A DNA stretch of 64,000 bases from Fischerella sp. PCC 9605 (GTDB taxonomy: Bacteria > Cyanobacteriota > Cyanobacteriia > Cyanobacteriales > Nostocaceae): assembly GCF_000517105.1 (NCBI RefSeq), contig NZ_KI912149.1, positions 198,712-262,711 of the forward strand, read 5' to 3'. Made by a program: the position numbers and the translations under genes. How positions within the stretch are numbered: the stretch's first letter is position 1; each line of letters starts with the position of its first letter. The notes under the pieces were generated by a model. The model saw only the letters and a program-made list of their open reading frames with translations, was not told where the DNA came from and did no database searches. Shown here piece after piece: positions 46,191 to 55,240 of this stretch.

Positions 46191-46492
46191 GAAGTAGCCT
46201 CTGGTGGCAAATTTGTTAGAAACGCTTGTAGCCTCATCCTTTCTATGTAAGGCCAGCCGCCTTCTGACTCAATATCTTTCAGTAGTGAGTACAGCGCCTG
46301 ACGGTTATTCGGCAAACTCTCTTGAAAAGCTCCATCTCGGATCTCTCGGTGTAATTGCTCCAACTGTCGCAGTAAAGCTAAAAGAGCTATAGTATCTTCT
46401 TGACAAACTGCTACTGCATCATGTACTACCGTCGCTATGTCTTGCAGCTTACAAGATAATTTCTCTAACTCAAAAATTTTGCCGTTGTTCAT
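46145..46492 (-). CDS. Small helical hypothetical protein
   Basis: A 115-residue protein, mostly helical (FELEKLSCKLQDIATVVHDA, LLALLRQLEQLHREIRDG), with a conserved-looking core to about residue 100. The last dozen residues (EEWGSGRVGEWGK) are encoded by the STRR cluster, so the original C-terminus was probably shorter. It converges on the STAND gene. The function is unknown. Confidence 0.6.
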   Translation of the reverse strand: MNNGKIFELEKLSCKLQDIATVVHDAVAVCQEDTIALLALLRQLEQLHREIRDGAFQESLPNNRQALYSLLKDIESEGGWPYIERMRLQAFLTNLPPEATSGEEWGSGRVGEWGK

Positions 46493-46689
46493 GCTACCTT
46501 CTGTAAATTGAGGTCAACTCAAATTTACCGAAGATTTTTTACTTCTATACTTTATCAGCAAACCTCCTCAAGGAAAAAGTGGAAGGGCACAAAGCTTATT
46601 AGTGTTTGGCCATTAACTGTTGTGACTTCTGAACAACACTGAAGATGCTTAGTACAACTTGTTGGTTAGATGATATCTTGCACACCGAT

Positions 46690-46810
46690 GTAACAGCCCG
46701 GAGGCTGAGCCTCCAATTCCTCGTTACCAGGTTGAACCTGGTAACGAGATATTAGAGCTTCTGGCTCTCCCACTCATAGGGCAAAGCCCTTCGGTGCAGA
46801 GTAGCGTGCA
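46690..46810. repeat. Cluster of palindromic repeats
   Basis: Several hairpins lie side by side: GGAGGCtgaGCCTCC, CTCGTTACCAGGTT-gaACCTGGTAACGAG, AGAGCttctgGCTCT and AGGGCaaaGCCCT. The units GAGCTTCTGGCTCT and GGGCAAAGCCCTT resemble those at about 33210-33260, so this is a dispersed repeat family. The rest of the gap (46493-47432) shows no gene; it holds the psbO promoter region. Confidence 0.7.
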
Positions 46811-47432
46811 AAATGTGAATTAGCTAAATGCGATCTCAGTCTTGTTGGTAAATGTGAGAGCACTTTGATTTTGAGTTATAAAAAATCGTATGATCTGGCT
46901 GATCTCCCTATAAAAATATGGGCTGTATGTAGTGGCGGCACATACATCACACAGAACGACAAAGGCGACACTGTGAAGGTAAGCCCGCTGGTCACGCTCA
47001 CGGACACTTAGCAGTAACCCAAAAAGGTTGTAGTAACGGTACACACCCGCTCTCAACTGGGTAAAGCTTTCCGGAAGTCCAAGCTAGCATCCTTCTTAGA
47101 AGGAACCAGTTCACGTCGTTGTCTATAAGGGCGCACTCATCCACGCGCCGAAATTTAATCAAATGCCGCCAAGGATGAAACTGCTAGTTTTGCTTCCCTT
47201 TGACAATACATCCCAATTAGATGCTTGTCCTAGGTAGCCTGTTGTTTAAACTTCAGGCTAAAAAAAGCGACTCGTTTAATTACGTTTAGCAGAGAAAAGT
47301 TGAAAACAAACACATCCGTGCGGGGTTTCTCTCCGTTTTGGAAAGTGTGTGGATGAACGGCGGCTTCCGCCAATCAAAACTTCGGTGCAGTTTTGCGACT
47401 TAAGATATTAATTTTTGACATTGAGGTTGACC

Positions 47433-48263
47433 ATGAGGTTTCGCGCTGTAATTGTTGCACTCTTAGCTTTGTGCTTGGGGTTATTAACTGCTTGTGGTGA
47501 GGGTCCAGTTGCTGGCTCAGATATACTCACCTACGACCAAATTAAAGGCACTGGCTTGGCTAACAAATGCCCCCAACTGGCAGAAACAAGTCGCGGTTCT
47601 ATTCCCCTTGATGCTAGCCAATCCTACGTCATAAAAGAACTTTGCTTAGAACCAACCCAATTCTTTGTGAAAGAAGAACCTGCTAATAAACGGCAAAAGG
47701 CAGAATATGTTGCTGGCAAATTATTGACTCGTAAAACCTACTCGCTCGATCAGATTCAAGGCGATCTGAAGATCAATTCAGATGGTAGCTTGACTTTTGT
47801 GGAAAAAGATGGTTTTGACTTCCAAGCTTCTACCGTGCAATTGCCTGGTGGTGAAAGAGTACCTTTCTTGTTCACTATCAAAGGTTTAGTTGCTCAGTCA
47901 CAACCTGGCATGACTAGCATTAATACCTCAACCGATTTTGAAGGTGCTTTTAGGGTTCCTTCCTATCGTGGTGCGACTTTCCTCGATCCTAAAGGTCGTG
48001 GTGTCGCCACTGGTTATGACAATGCTGTGGCTCTCCCGGCTCAATCCGATGATGAAGAACTCACCCGCGCTAACGTCAAGCGTACTGATATTCTCAATGG
48101 CAAGATTTCTCTGTCTGTAGCCAAAGTAGATAGTGCTACTGGTGAAATTGCGGGTACTTTTGAGAGCGAACAGCCCTCTGACACTGATTTAGGTGCTGGC
48201 GAGCCTAAAGATGTCAAAATTCGTGGTATCTTCTACGCTCGGGTTGAACCAGCTCGTGCTTAA
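47433..48263 (+). CDS. psbO: Photosystem II manganese-stabilising protein
   Basis: A 276-residue precursor of the 33-kDa extrinsic subunit that shields the oxygen-evolving cluster in the thylakoid lumen. I choose ATG at 47433 (MRFRAVIVALLALCLGLLTA), with GAGG upstream. Family features are LTYDQIKGTGLANKCPQL, the two conserved Cys (in NKCPQL and KELCLEP), KDGFDFQASTVQLPGGE, VPSYRGATFLDPKGRG and IRGIFYARVEP. Confidence 0.98.
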   Translation: MRFRAVIVALLALCLGLLTACGEGPVAGSDILTYDQIKGTGLANKCPQLAETSRGSIPLDASQSYVIKELCLEPTQFFVKEEPANKRQKAEYVAGKLLTRKTYSLDQIQGDLKINSDGSLTFVEKDGFDFQASTVQLPGGERVPFLFTIKGLVAQSQPGMTSINTSTDFEGAFRVPSYRGATFLDPKGRGVATGYDNAVALPAQSDDEELTRANVKRTDILNGKISLSVAKVDSATGEIAGTFESEQPSDTDLGAGEPKDVKIRGIFYARVEPARA

Positions 48264-48321
48264 ATTCTCTTGAAAAGAGAAATTTACACGATAGGGCAAA
48301 AAATCTGATCGCCCATTAGGA

Positions 48322-48348
48322 TAAACCAGGCTAAGCCTGGTTTATTTT
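48322..48348 (+). terminator. Terminator after psbO
   Basis: TAAACCAGGC-TAA-GCCTGGTTTA followed by TTTTTG, about 60 bases after the stop. A strong hairpin. The following 48349-48780 is AT-rich without other recognised features and leads to sigF. Confidence 0.9.
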
Positions 48349-48780
48349 TGCTTTGAATATGCATGCTGATAGAATTGGAAATTTTCCAACAGTTAGAGCA
48401 AAATATTATATTGATTTCAGATTATTTTTTAAGTATTTACCCTGAGAAATACTTACTATTGATTTTATTGTATCTTCCTGAATTTCGGTTTATATCTATA
48501 CACTTCGCCAGGCTTAGCATTACATAAATTAAGTACAATCTCGGTTTTGGTTTAGGTAAAAAATTTTATATGTTTTGTATGTAGTTTTCAACAACTGCAA
48601 ATCATAACTAAAGTTCATTAAAAAATACTCATTTCACAAATTTGAATCGTGGCAGATATTTTCATCAAAAAATTTTGATCTGCCACAGAGGTTGCTTTTG
48701 CGTACGGACACGTATGCACTATTGCGGTTTTGTTTGAAAGCAAATGCTTGACTGTTTGTTCGACTAAAAAACACGGTGCT

Positions 48781-49557
48781 ATGCCAACCACAGTCACCAA
48801 TGAATTGAAGCATGAAATTTTGCAGTTGTTGCGAGAATATCAGCAATCTCACTCGGCAAATGTTCGCAATCAACTAGTGAAACTCAATTTTGGACTGGTG
48901 AGAAAAGAAGCTCATTACTGGATAAATCAATGCCATGAAAGCTATGAGGATTTACTCCAAGTAGGCTGTTTAGGTTTAATCCGGGCAATTGAAAGATTTG
49001 AAATTTCTAAGGGTCATGCCTTCAGTTCCTTTGCCATTCCCTACATCAGAGGTGAAATTCAACACTACCTCAGAGATAAAGGTGTTACTGTACGAATTCC
49101 TCGCCGCTACTTAGCGCTGCAACAGCAGGCAATAGGAGTTTCCCGTTCTTTACGGGAAAAATACAACCGCCAACCAACAGACTCGGAATTAGCGGCAGCA
49201 CTGGAAATTTCCCCAGATGAATGGCAGGAAATTAAATTAGCATGGATCAATCGTGCTCCTTTGAGTTTAGATGTACCAGTGCAAGATGGAGAAGAAGGTT
49301 CTACTAGCTTAGGAGAGTTAGTTCCCGATCACCGCTATCGCAGTTTTCAACTGGCACAAGAAGATCAAATTCGTTTGCAACAAGCACTCTTTCAACTGGA
49401 AAAACGCACTCGTGAAGTATTAGAGTTTGTGTTTTTGCAGGATTTAACACAGAAACAAGTAGCAGAACTACTAGGTATTAGTGTTGTCACTGTTTCCCGT
49501 AGAGTAAAGAAAGGGTTGGACTTATTAAAGCAATCAATGGGCGTGTTAGAAGAATAA
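48781..49557 (+). CDS. sigF: RNA polymerase sigma factor SigF (group 3)
   Basis: A 258-residue alternative sigma factor. Region 2 (YEDLLQVGCLGLIRAIERFE, FSSFAIPYIRGEIQHYLRDK), region 3 (RIPRRYLALQQQ, then RQPTDSELAAALEIS) and region 4 (LTQKQVAELLGISVVTVSRRVKKGL) match the SigB/F/G subfamily. I choose ATG at 48781 (MPTTVTNELKH). In Synechocystis, SigF drives pilin genes and motility. Here a PilP-like lipoprotein gene follows, which fits such a role. Confidence 0.9.
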   Translation: MPTTVTNELKHEILQLLREYQQSHSANVRNQLVKLNFGLVRKEAHYWINQCHESYEDLLQVGCLGLIRAIERFEISKGHAFSSFAIPYIRGEIQHYLRDKGVTVRIPRRYLALQQQAIGVSRSLREKYNRQPTDSELAAALEISPDEWQEIKLAWINRAPLSLDVPVQDGEEGSTSLGELVPDHRYRSFQLAQEDQIRLQQALFQLEKRTREVLEFVFLQDLTQKQVAELLGISVVTVSRRVKKGLDLLKQSMGVLEE

Positions 49558-49794
49558 CCGTAAAACCTAGTAAAGGGGTATGGACGTTTAAGTGGATTTT
49601 TTTAAAAATCCAAACTCCAATTTGATAATTATTTCCCCCTTATACGCTTACACGCTGATGATTTGGCAGTGTTAAAAATAACCCTTACAATGCGGAAAAG
49701 TAGGTTATAACGGTATCAGATTTCACCCTTGATCCAAAGTTCAAGTATGTTGATTTCGATACGCAAATTTACTGATGGCTTTAGAGAAAGGCTA

Positions 49795-50709
49795 ATGGGC
49801 ATAAATTCAAAAATATTAGTTGTCGTCATTTTGGCTTTGGCGATCGCTTCCTGCACTTCGGAAGGTGAACAGCAATCTGGTAATCCGACACCACCTATTA
49901 ACACACCCGCAAAAACGACAAAACCAACTGCACAAACGTTTAATAACCCTGTCGTGCCTGGAAAACAAGCCTTACAAGTTGCTTCTGCAACTCCTAGCTT
50001 GATTCAATCAACAAATGCGACAGAAAGAGTAAATATTGCAGCAAAGTCAAAAGGGCGGAGTGACCCATTTGCCGAAATTGTCGGTCAATATCCTCTGGGA
50101 GTGTCGAATACTACTATCGGCATCAGACCTGTTCCCAAATTACCACCTCTACCAGTTGCTACATCTAGAGGTACATTGATAGGAGCAGGAACGCCTCAAA
50201 GACGTAGTGCAGTCATCAGTGCCAGGTTGAATCAACCAAACAACAATATAAATAAAAGAGCGATCGCTTCAGCACGGTTATCAAAATTCAATCGTCTTCC
50301 TACTTTGACTCCGGTTCTGCCTGGAGTGTTGCCCCAGGTAGTACCCAATCAAACCCTTGCATCCGTATTACCACCACCCCCACAACCGGAGTTAGCAAAA
50401 GCAGTTTTTGTAAGTGGCGTAGTTGTGGTTGGTAATGAACCCCAAGCAATTATCAAAGTACCAAATGAGCCAACAAGCCGTTATGTACAGTCAGGACAAA
50501 GACTGGCAAACGGAGTGCTAATTAAACGTATTGAAATGAATGAAGGTTCAGAACCGATCGTAATTCTGGAACAATATGGTATTGAAGTTACCAGAATGGT
50601 TGGAGAAGCACCTGCCAACAGCTCGCCAGCAGCAACAACCGCTGCTATCGAAAATCCTGTTTCAGCAGCATCACCAGCCCAAAGTCCTGTTCCTGTTGGA
50701 TCTTCGTAA
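49795..50709 (+). CDS. PilP-like lipoprotein
   Basis: A 304-residue protein. I choose ATG at 49795 (MGINSKILVVVILALAIASC): a signal peptide ending in a lipobox (Cys near residue 20). A low-complexity, Pro/Thr-rich stretch follows. A PilP-like pattern then appears (KGRSDPFAEIVGQY) and a conserved C-terminal domain (VFVSGVVVVGNEPQAIIKVP, then RYVQSGQRLANGVLIKRI). PilP supports the type IV pilus alignment complex between the inner membrane and the secretin. The C-terminal tail is again low in complexity. Confidence 0.65.
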   Translation: MGINSKILVVVILALAIASCTSEGEQQSGNPTPPINTPAKTTKPTAQTFNNPVVPGKQALQVASATPSLIQSTNATERVNIAAKSKGRSDPFAEIVGQYPLGVSNTTIGIRPVPKLPPLPVATSRGTLIGAGTPQRRSAVISARLNQPNNNINKRAIASARLSKFNRLPTLTPVLPGVLPQVVPNQTLASVLPPPPQPELAKAVFVSGVVVVGNEPQAIIKVPNEPTSRYVQSGQRLANGVLIKRIEMNEGSEPIVILEQYGIEVTRMVGEAPANSSPAATTAAIENPVSAASPAQSPVPVGSS

Positions 50710-50711
50710 AA

Positions 50712-50957
50712 ATGGAGACAAAAGAAAAAATTGAATTTCCTGGTTTACCTTTAGCTGTATATCGCGAGATAGCAGCTCATTTGCAGCAAGTAGAAGGAGT
50801 GGAAGTGAGTTTAATTCCCCAGTCCTCTCCACAATTTGATTACAACCAAAGCCAAATAAGTGGCTTGTGGATTTCATTAGCTGCTAACTCTAGTTCTCTT
50901 AGTCGGCAACGGGTAGAGCAAATTTTGGCTTACTATCGCACTCGCTATAGTGTTTGA
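50712..50957 (+). CDS. Small conserved hypothetical protein
   Basis: An 81-residue soluble protein that starts 2 bases after the PilP-like stop, so it is cotranscribed. It reads FPGLPLAVYREIAAHLQQVE and ends ALAANS/RVEQILAYYRTRYSV-like, a helix-strand-helix arrangement. No known domain is recognised; the position suggests a partner of the PilP-like protein. Confidence 0.7.
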   Translation: METKEKIEFPGLPLAVYREIAAHLQQVEGVEVSLIPQSSPQFDYNQSQISGLWISLAANSSSLSRQRVEQILAYYRTRYSV

Positions 50958-50982
50958 CGTATAGAGTTGTATAAAGTAGCCC

Positions 50983-51089
50983 TTTGGTGGTGCAATCCCA
51001 AACAATAAGTTTTCTTTGTGTCTTAGTGTCTTGGTGGTTCAAGAAAATTTATTTTTTCACCACCAAGACACTAAGACACCAAGTTGAAT
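50983..51089 (+). repeat. 107-base repeat, copy 1 (loop in one orientation)
   Basis: The repeat has arms GTGTCTTAGTGTCTTGGTGG and CCACCAAGACACTAAGACAC around a 22-base loop (51038-51059, TTCAAGAAAA to TTTTTTCA). The second copy at 59612-59718 has the same length and flanks, but its loop is the exact reverse complement. The rest of 50958-51382 shows nothing else. Confidence 0.92.
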
Positions 51090-51382
51090 CAGGAAAAACA
51101 GGCAATGAAAGCAGATTTTTCACCTATCTTGAAAGGGCTGTTCTATAAAGTTACGTATTGACAAGTTGATACTAAAATTATTTGGTGGTTAAAAATTTGC
51201 AAGCAAGTAGCAGTAAATTCAGGTAAAATTTAACAGCAACTGGGTGCAACCATTGCCGATTTTGCCAGTGTTTTCACATAAACAACATTTGGGGTGATGC
51301 AATTATAATTTGCTGAAGTAAACTGGCAAGCAAGGTAAAGCAATTATTACAAGTGCGGCTCTATGGTTAGGCATCACTGACA

Positions 51383-53950
51383 ATGGAACACTGGCAATTT
51401 CTAATCCAAAAACAGGGCGATCGCTCTTGGCAGCCCTTGGAATCGCCAAACATAGCAATATTAGAAGGTAAGTATAGAGTTGTAGCTCGCTCCAACCTTG
51501 TAAACACGGATGTGGAGGTACGGATAACTCACTCCTCAATTTTGGAAGTACCACCAAAGCGGCGCATTCACAAGCGATCGCGTCGTACTAATGCAGAAGG
51601 CTTAATGGCAGTAATTCCCTTTACCTACCTCAAGCCAGGAATGTGGGAGTTGCAATGTTTTGGTGATTTGATGTCGGATCTTCTCGGGAAATCCTGGCAG
51701 TATAGTGTCCAACTCCAAGTTTTACCCCAGGAAAGAGATTGGGAGATGGGGAGAATGGGAGATAGGGAGAGTAAGCATACTATTACTGAAGCTAGCTTGG
51801 TAACAACTGCCTTAGTAGAATCCGCAATTGTGAAGCAAAATAATGGTTCTGCTACTGTTCTTGTCACTGAAAAAGAAGAAGATGCAATTATCAATCAGCC
51901 TGTTAGCCCAGTTTGGTTAACAGCAGAGACAGCTGAGCAGGTTTTACAACACTTGGTAGATTTAGCTTTACCCTCTTCAGAATCCCTTCTAGAAAATGAA
52001 AAAGTAAAAGTAGAGGATACTCAGCCAGTTATCCCAGAACTACCATTGCTGCTGACTCTAGATGAAGAAAACTATATAACCCATTGGGGACAAACTCTGA
52101 GTATTAATGGGTGTGTGCAACCCAGAGAAACAACTCATTTACCAAGGCTATATACTGGAGAACTGCGAATAGAATTGCGCTCACCTCAAGGCTTGGAAAT
52201 ATTAACCCAGGTACAGCAAAGCTTACTAGAAAAGATACTACCGTTTTCCATAAAATACCCAATTGAGATTCCCGCTGACTGTGAGTCACAGCTAATTCTG
52301 GGTGATATCAGTTTGTATGGCACACTAACGACTGCTGGAGAAGCCATACTGTTAGCCAGCCAATCTTTTACAATCACAGCTGATATTACACAACTACTGG
52401 CAATCAGCGCTGCTGCAAATGAGAATAAACGTGAAGAATTAGACTTACAGGATAACTCTAACGAACCACCAACGCCAGAGCCATCCGTAAAGCTGGATTT
52501 AGAACTGTTCAATATCGTCAAATCCAAAAAAATAGCTCAGTCTTTGCTAGTCCATCCTACTTCTAAAAGCCTACCACCGCTACTTAGCTTTTCTCATAAA
52601 TCTGCTGAGCGTTCGCCGCAACTGCCTAAGCTTCCTCAACTCAACAATCAGATTAATACTGCTGCCGTTGCTTCAGAACCTTCGACACATTTACAGCATT
52701 CGGATCAAGAAAATACTCGCATTACTGTTGAGCTAGCAACAATGGACACCACTGCTATTGTTGTTTCAGAAACTCCAACAAAGTTGCAGCGTTTGCACAA
52801 AGAGGTTTCTTTCGCCATTGTGAAGCGAAGGGCAAGAACAGGTACTACTTTTCCATTCTTGAGGCGGCTAAAAGCTTCGCCTAGCGATCGCCCAGAAGTC
52901 AACGCTGAGGCGCTAAAGGCATTGGACTTGCATATACCTGAAGACTCCCAACCCACAGACTTAAAAACAGTGGCTAATGACGATGCACCTGAATTAGTAA
53001 CAACAGATAAAGCACAATATTCAGATGACTCTTTTGATGACTCTGTAGCAGTAGTTGTTCCGCGTAGCTTGGAATTATCAACAGCCCAAACTTCCTATAC
53101 ATCCCCTTTGATCAGGAAGTGGATGCACAATCATGGATACTCTTTGCCCGAACCTATCGACGTTGAATATGAGGACTACGATACCTACGTTCCAGCTAGC
53201 GAAGGGGTATCTGAAGAACAGGAACCGCTAATTATTAGTACTGAGACTGTGAGTTCAATTGCTAATTTATCGTTAATCTCAGATTGGGAGACGGAACCAA
53301 AGGAAGACAACGAAGACAGTGAAGATAACCAAGACAACGAAGGCAAGGAGAGTTCTCCCCTTCTCCCAGACGCGCCATGGCGCGTCTCTACATTTCCCCC
53401 TCCTCCTCCTTTTGCCTCTCCTTCCTATGAGATGCTATCTGTTCCACATACGAAGACACTGCCAGCTTGGCTAGCAAAAGAAATTGTTGTAGATGATACT
53501 GATAGCCAAGAAGAAGCGAGTGCACACAGCAGTAAACTCTGCCAGCAAGAATCATTCTCTTCGGCGATCGCACCAGAAATCATCGAACCTTTGCCAACTC
53601 CACAACTGTATGTACCTGAAGGTGAACTGATCTCTGGCAAGTCTGTGAAGGTAAGGGCGCTTTTGGATGGCATACGCCCTGATATTGCAATCAAGTTATG
53701 GGTTGAAGATTGTCAAACACGCCGATTATTGGACAGGCCGCGTTTGTTAACAAATCTACTGCCAAACTCTGCGGGAGGATTAGAAGCGATCGCTAAAATT
53801 CACATTCCTCTTGGCTGTTTAGAAATTCGCTTGGAGGCGATCGCTGTAGATATGGAAACCCAACAGGAAAGTCACAAAGTCACTGTTGTGAGGACTGTGA
53901 TTCCAGAGGATTTAGCAAATTTGCAACTAGATGAAATGCTGGGTATTTAA
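51383..53950 (+). CDS. Large acidic protein of unknown function
   Basis: An 855-residue protein without recognised domains. Residues 1-115 look like a beta-rich module (WQPLESPNIAILEGKYRVVA, GMWELQCFGDLM). A related beta module may recur near 225-340 and in the last 120 residues (VPEGELISGKSVKVRALLDG). Long disordered, acidic segments separate them (EPKEDNEDSEDNQDNEGKE near 635). In-frame repeat inserts occur near residue 120 (WEMGRMGDRE) and 662-668 (a palindrome encoding DAPWRVS). No signal peptide is seen. It precedes psaI. Confidence 0.75.
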   Translation: MEHWQFLIQKQGDRSWQPLESPNIAILEGKYRVVARSNLVNTDVEVRITHSSILEVPPKRRIHKRSRRTNAEGLMAVIPFTYLKPGMWELQCFGDLMSDLLGKSWQYSVQLQVLPQERDWEMGRMGDRESKHTITEASLVTTALVESAIVKQNNGSATVLVTEKEEDAIINQPVSPVWLTAETAEQVLQHLVDLALPSSESLLENEKVKVEDTQPVIPELPLLLTLDEENYITHWGQTLSINGCVQPRETTHLPRLYTGELRIELRSPQGLEILTQVQQSLLEKILPFSIKYPIEIPADCESQLILGDISLYGTLTTAGEAILLASQSFTITADITQLLAISAAANENKREELDLQDNSNEPPTPEPSVKLDLELFNIVKSKKIAQSLLVHPTSKSLPPLLSFSHKSAERSPQLPKLPQLNNQINTAAVASEPSTHLQHSDQENTRITVELATMDTTAIVVSETPTKLQRLHKEVSFAIVKRRARTGTTFPFLRRLKASPSDRPEVNAEALKALDLHIPEDSQPTDLKTVANDDAPELVTTDKAQYSDDSFDDSVAVVVPRSLELSTAQTSYTSPLIRKWMHNHGYSLPEPIDVEYEDYDTYVPASEGVSEEQEPLIISTETVSSIANLSLISDWETEPKEDNEDSEDNQDNEGKESSPLLPDAPWRVSTFPPPPPFASPSYEMLSVPHTKTLPAWLAKEIVVDDTDSQEEASAHSSKLCQQESFSSAIAPEIIEPLPTPQLYVPEGELISGKSVKVRALLDGIRPDIAIKLWVEDCQTRRLLDRPRLLTNLLPNSAGGLEAIAKIHIPLGCLEIRLEAIAVDMETQQESHKVTVVRTVIPEDLANLQLDEMLGI
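53368..53387. repeat. Perfect 20-base palindrome inside a gene
   Basis: AGACGCGCCATGGCGCGTCT is a perfect palindrome, read in frame within the 855-residue gene and followed by CTAC. It matches in form the palindrome at 62116-62139, so it is a dispersed repeat unit. Confidence 0.85.
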
Positions 53951-54083
53951 CAAAGCAGGAAATGTTAAACAGTCGTTTACAAACAGTCTTCCAGTGTTAA
54001 AAATCTTTAGAATTTAGAAAATAAGGCAGAATTTGCAGTAAGCTCATCTTGAATTGTAGTGTGATTTAAAAGGAATATTTACT

Positions 54084-54221
54084 ATGGATGCTTCACTTTT
54101 GGCTGCTTCATACTCTGCTTCATTTTTGTCTCCTATCCTCGTTTACACAATTGGTTGGATTCTGCCAATTGCGACATTCGCGTTTATGCTAATTTACATC
54201 GAACGCGAAGATATTGCTTAA
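54084..54221 (+). CDS. psaI: Photosystem I reaction centre subunit VIII
   Basis: A 45-residue single-helix protein, too short for simple gene calling. The C-terminus FMLIYIEREDIA is the family hallmark, preceded by a hydrophobic helix with Pro (SPILVYTIGWILPIATF). It helps organise PsaL and trimer or tetramer contacts of photosystem I. AAAAGGAA lies 12 bases before the ATG. A terminator follows at 54308-54341. Confidence 0.93.
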   Translation: MDASLLAASYSASFLSPILVYTIGWILPIATFAFMLIYIEREDIA

Positions 54222-54231
54222 ATTTGTTAAT

Positions 54232-54296
54232 TGTTGGTAGTTGATGGTTGTTTGGAAAAACTAACAACCAACAAACAACAACTAACAACCAACAAA
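54232..54296. repeat. STRR run between psaI and its terminator
   Basis: GTTGGTAGTTGATGGTTG-type units are followed by the inverted AACAACCAACAAACAAC form. It is the same family as at 10140, 24560 and 26357. Confidence 0.7.
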
Positions 54297-54307
54297 TAAA
54301 AATTAAT

Positions 54308-54341
54308 ACCGCCTATCTCTTAAGAGATGGGCGGTTTTTTT
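54308..54341 (+). terminator. Terminator between psaI and psbJ
   Basis: CCGCCTATCTCTT and AAGAGATGGGCGG form a long stem followed by TTTTTTT on the plus strand, so it terminates psaI. The stem could also stop the convergent psbEFLJ transcript, but no T-run follows on that strand. Confidence 0.88.
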
Positions 54342-54404
54342 AATTCTGATTTCTAAACTGTACGCTAGAAAATTCAGACTATTGATATTAGGTTCATGCC
54401 AATA

Positions 54405-54524
54405 TTAGACAGAAGAACCTAAGCCGGCGTAGGCTCCATAAAAGAAAATACCTACAACAGTAATCACACCTAATCCCGCGATTGTAGCAACAATCCACAG
54501 AGGAATTCTCCCACTTCCAGACAC
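54405..54524 (-). CDS. psbJ: Photosystem II protein J
   Basis: A 39-residue single-helix subunit, GTG start at 54524 with GGAGGAGAAA upstream. The sequence [33 protein letters not shown] is typical. It affects plastoquinone exchange and PSII assembly. Last gene of psbEFLJ; 72 bases separate it from psbL. Confidence 0.95.
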   Translation of the reverse strand: MSGSGRIPLWIVATIAGLGVITVVGIFFYGAYAGLGSSV

Positions 54525-54596
54525 AGCTATTTCTCCTCCCTAAACACAAAATCAACCTATGTTAATTAAACAAGAATTAATACCAGTGCTTCCAGT

Positions 54597-54716
54597 TTAG
54601 TTAAAGAAGTAACTGGAAAACAGAATCCCTAGAACAAAAACTAGTAGTAGTCCCAGGTACAGTGAAGTCCGGTTAAGTTCAACCGGCTGATTATTGGGAT
54701 TGGGGCTTCTTTCCAT
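54597..54716 (-). CDS. psbL: Photosystem II protein L
   Basis: A 39-residue single-helix subunit ([19 protein letters not shown], ending SSYFFN). ATG at 54716 has TAGGAGAA upstream. It starts 9 bases after the psbF stop, so it belongs to the same transcript. It is needed for quinone function at the PSII dimer interface. Confidence 0.96.
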   Translation of the reverse strand: MERSPNPNNQPVELNRTSLYLGLLLVFVLGILFSSYFFN

Positions 54717-54725
54717 TATTTTCTC

Positions 54726-54872
<147 letters not shown>

Positions 54873-55121
54873 CTACTTGGCAATTAATTCTTCAACTTGT
54901 TGTTTTGCTTCAAAACGGTTATTCACAATTGGCAATTCTTGCCGCGCTTGTGGGTAATACTCGTTAGGCCGAGGTGTGCCAAACACATCATATGCCAAAC
55001 CTGTGCTGACAAATAACCAACCCGCAATAAACAATGCTGGGATGGTGATGCTGTGAATCACCCAATAACGAACGCTGGTGATAATATCAGAAAATGGACG
55101 TTCTCCAGTACTACCTGACAT
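54873..55121 (-). CDS. psbE: Cytochrome b559 alpha subunit
   Basis: An 82-residue protein with the heme-ligand His in [20 protein letters not shown], and the lumenal tail [32 protein letters not shown] precedes ATG at 55121. First gene of psbEFLJ, following ycf48 by 119 bases on the same strand. Confidence 0.98.
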   Translation of the reverse strand: MSGSTGERPFSDIITSVRYWVIHSITIPALFIAGWLFVSTGLAYDVFGTPRPNEYYPQARQELPIVNNRFEAKQQVEELIAK

Positions 55122-55240
55122 TTATATCCTTACCTCCATCGTTGTTGTTAATGAATTTATTATCCTACAAACTTAAGAAACAGTTACATCTTGCAACTTC
55201 TTTCTCAGAAATAGGAAGGATTGCTTAAACTTTTGTTACA

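Noticed and set aside
46820-47056. 78-codon minus-strand frame near psbO
   Set aside because: Random-looking residues and no support from context; likely repeat-derived.
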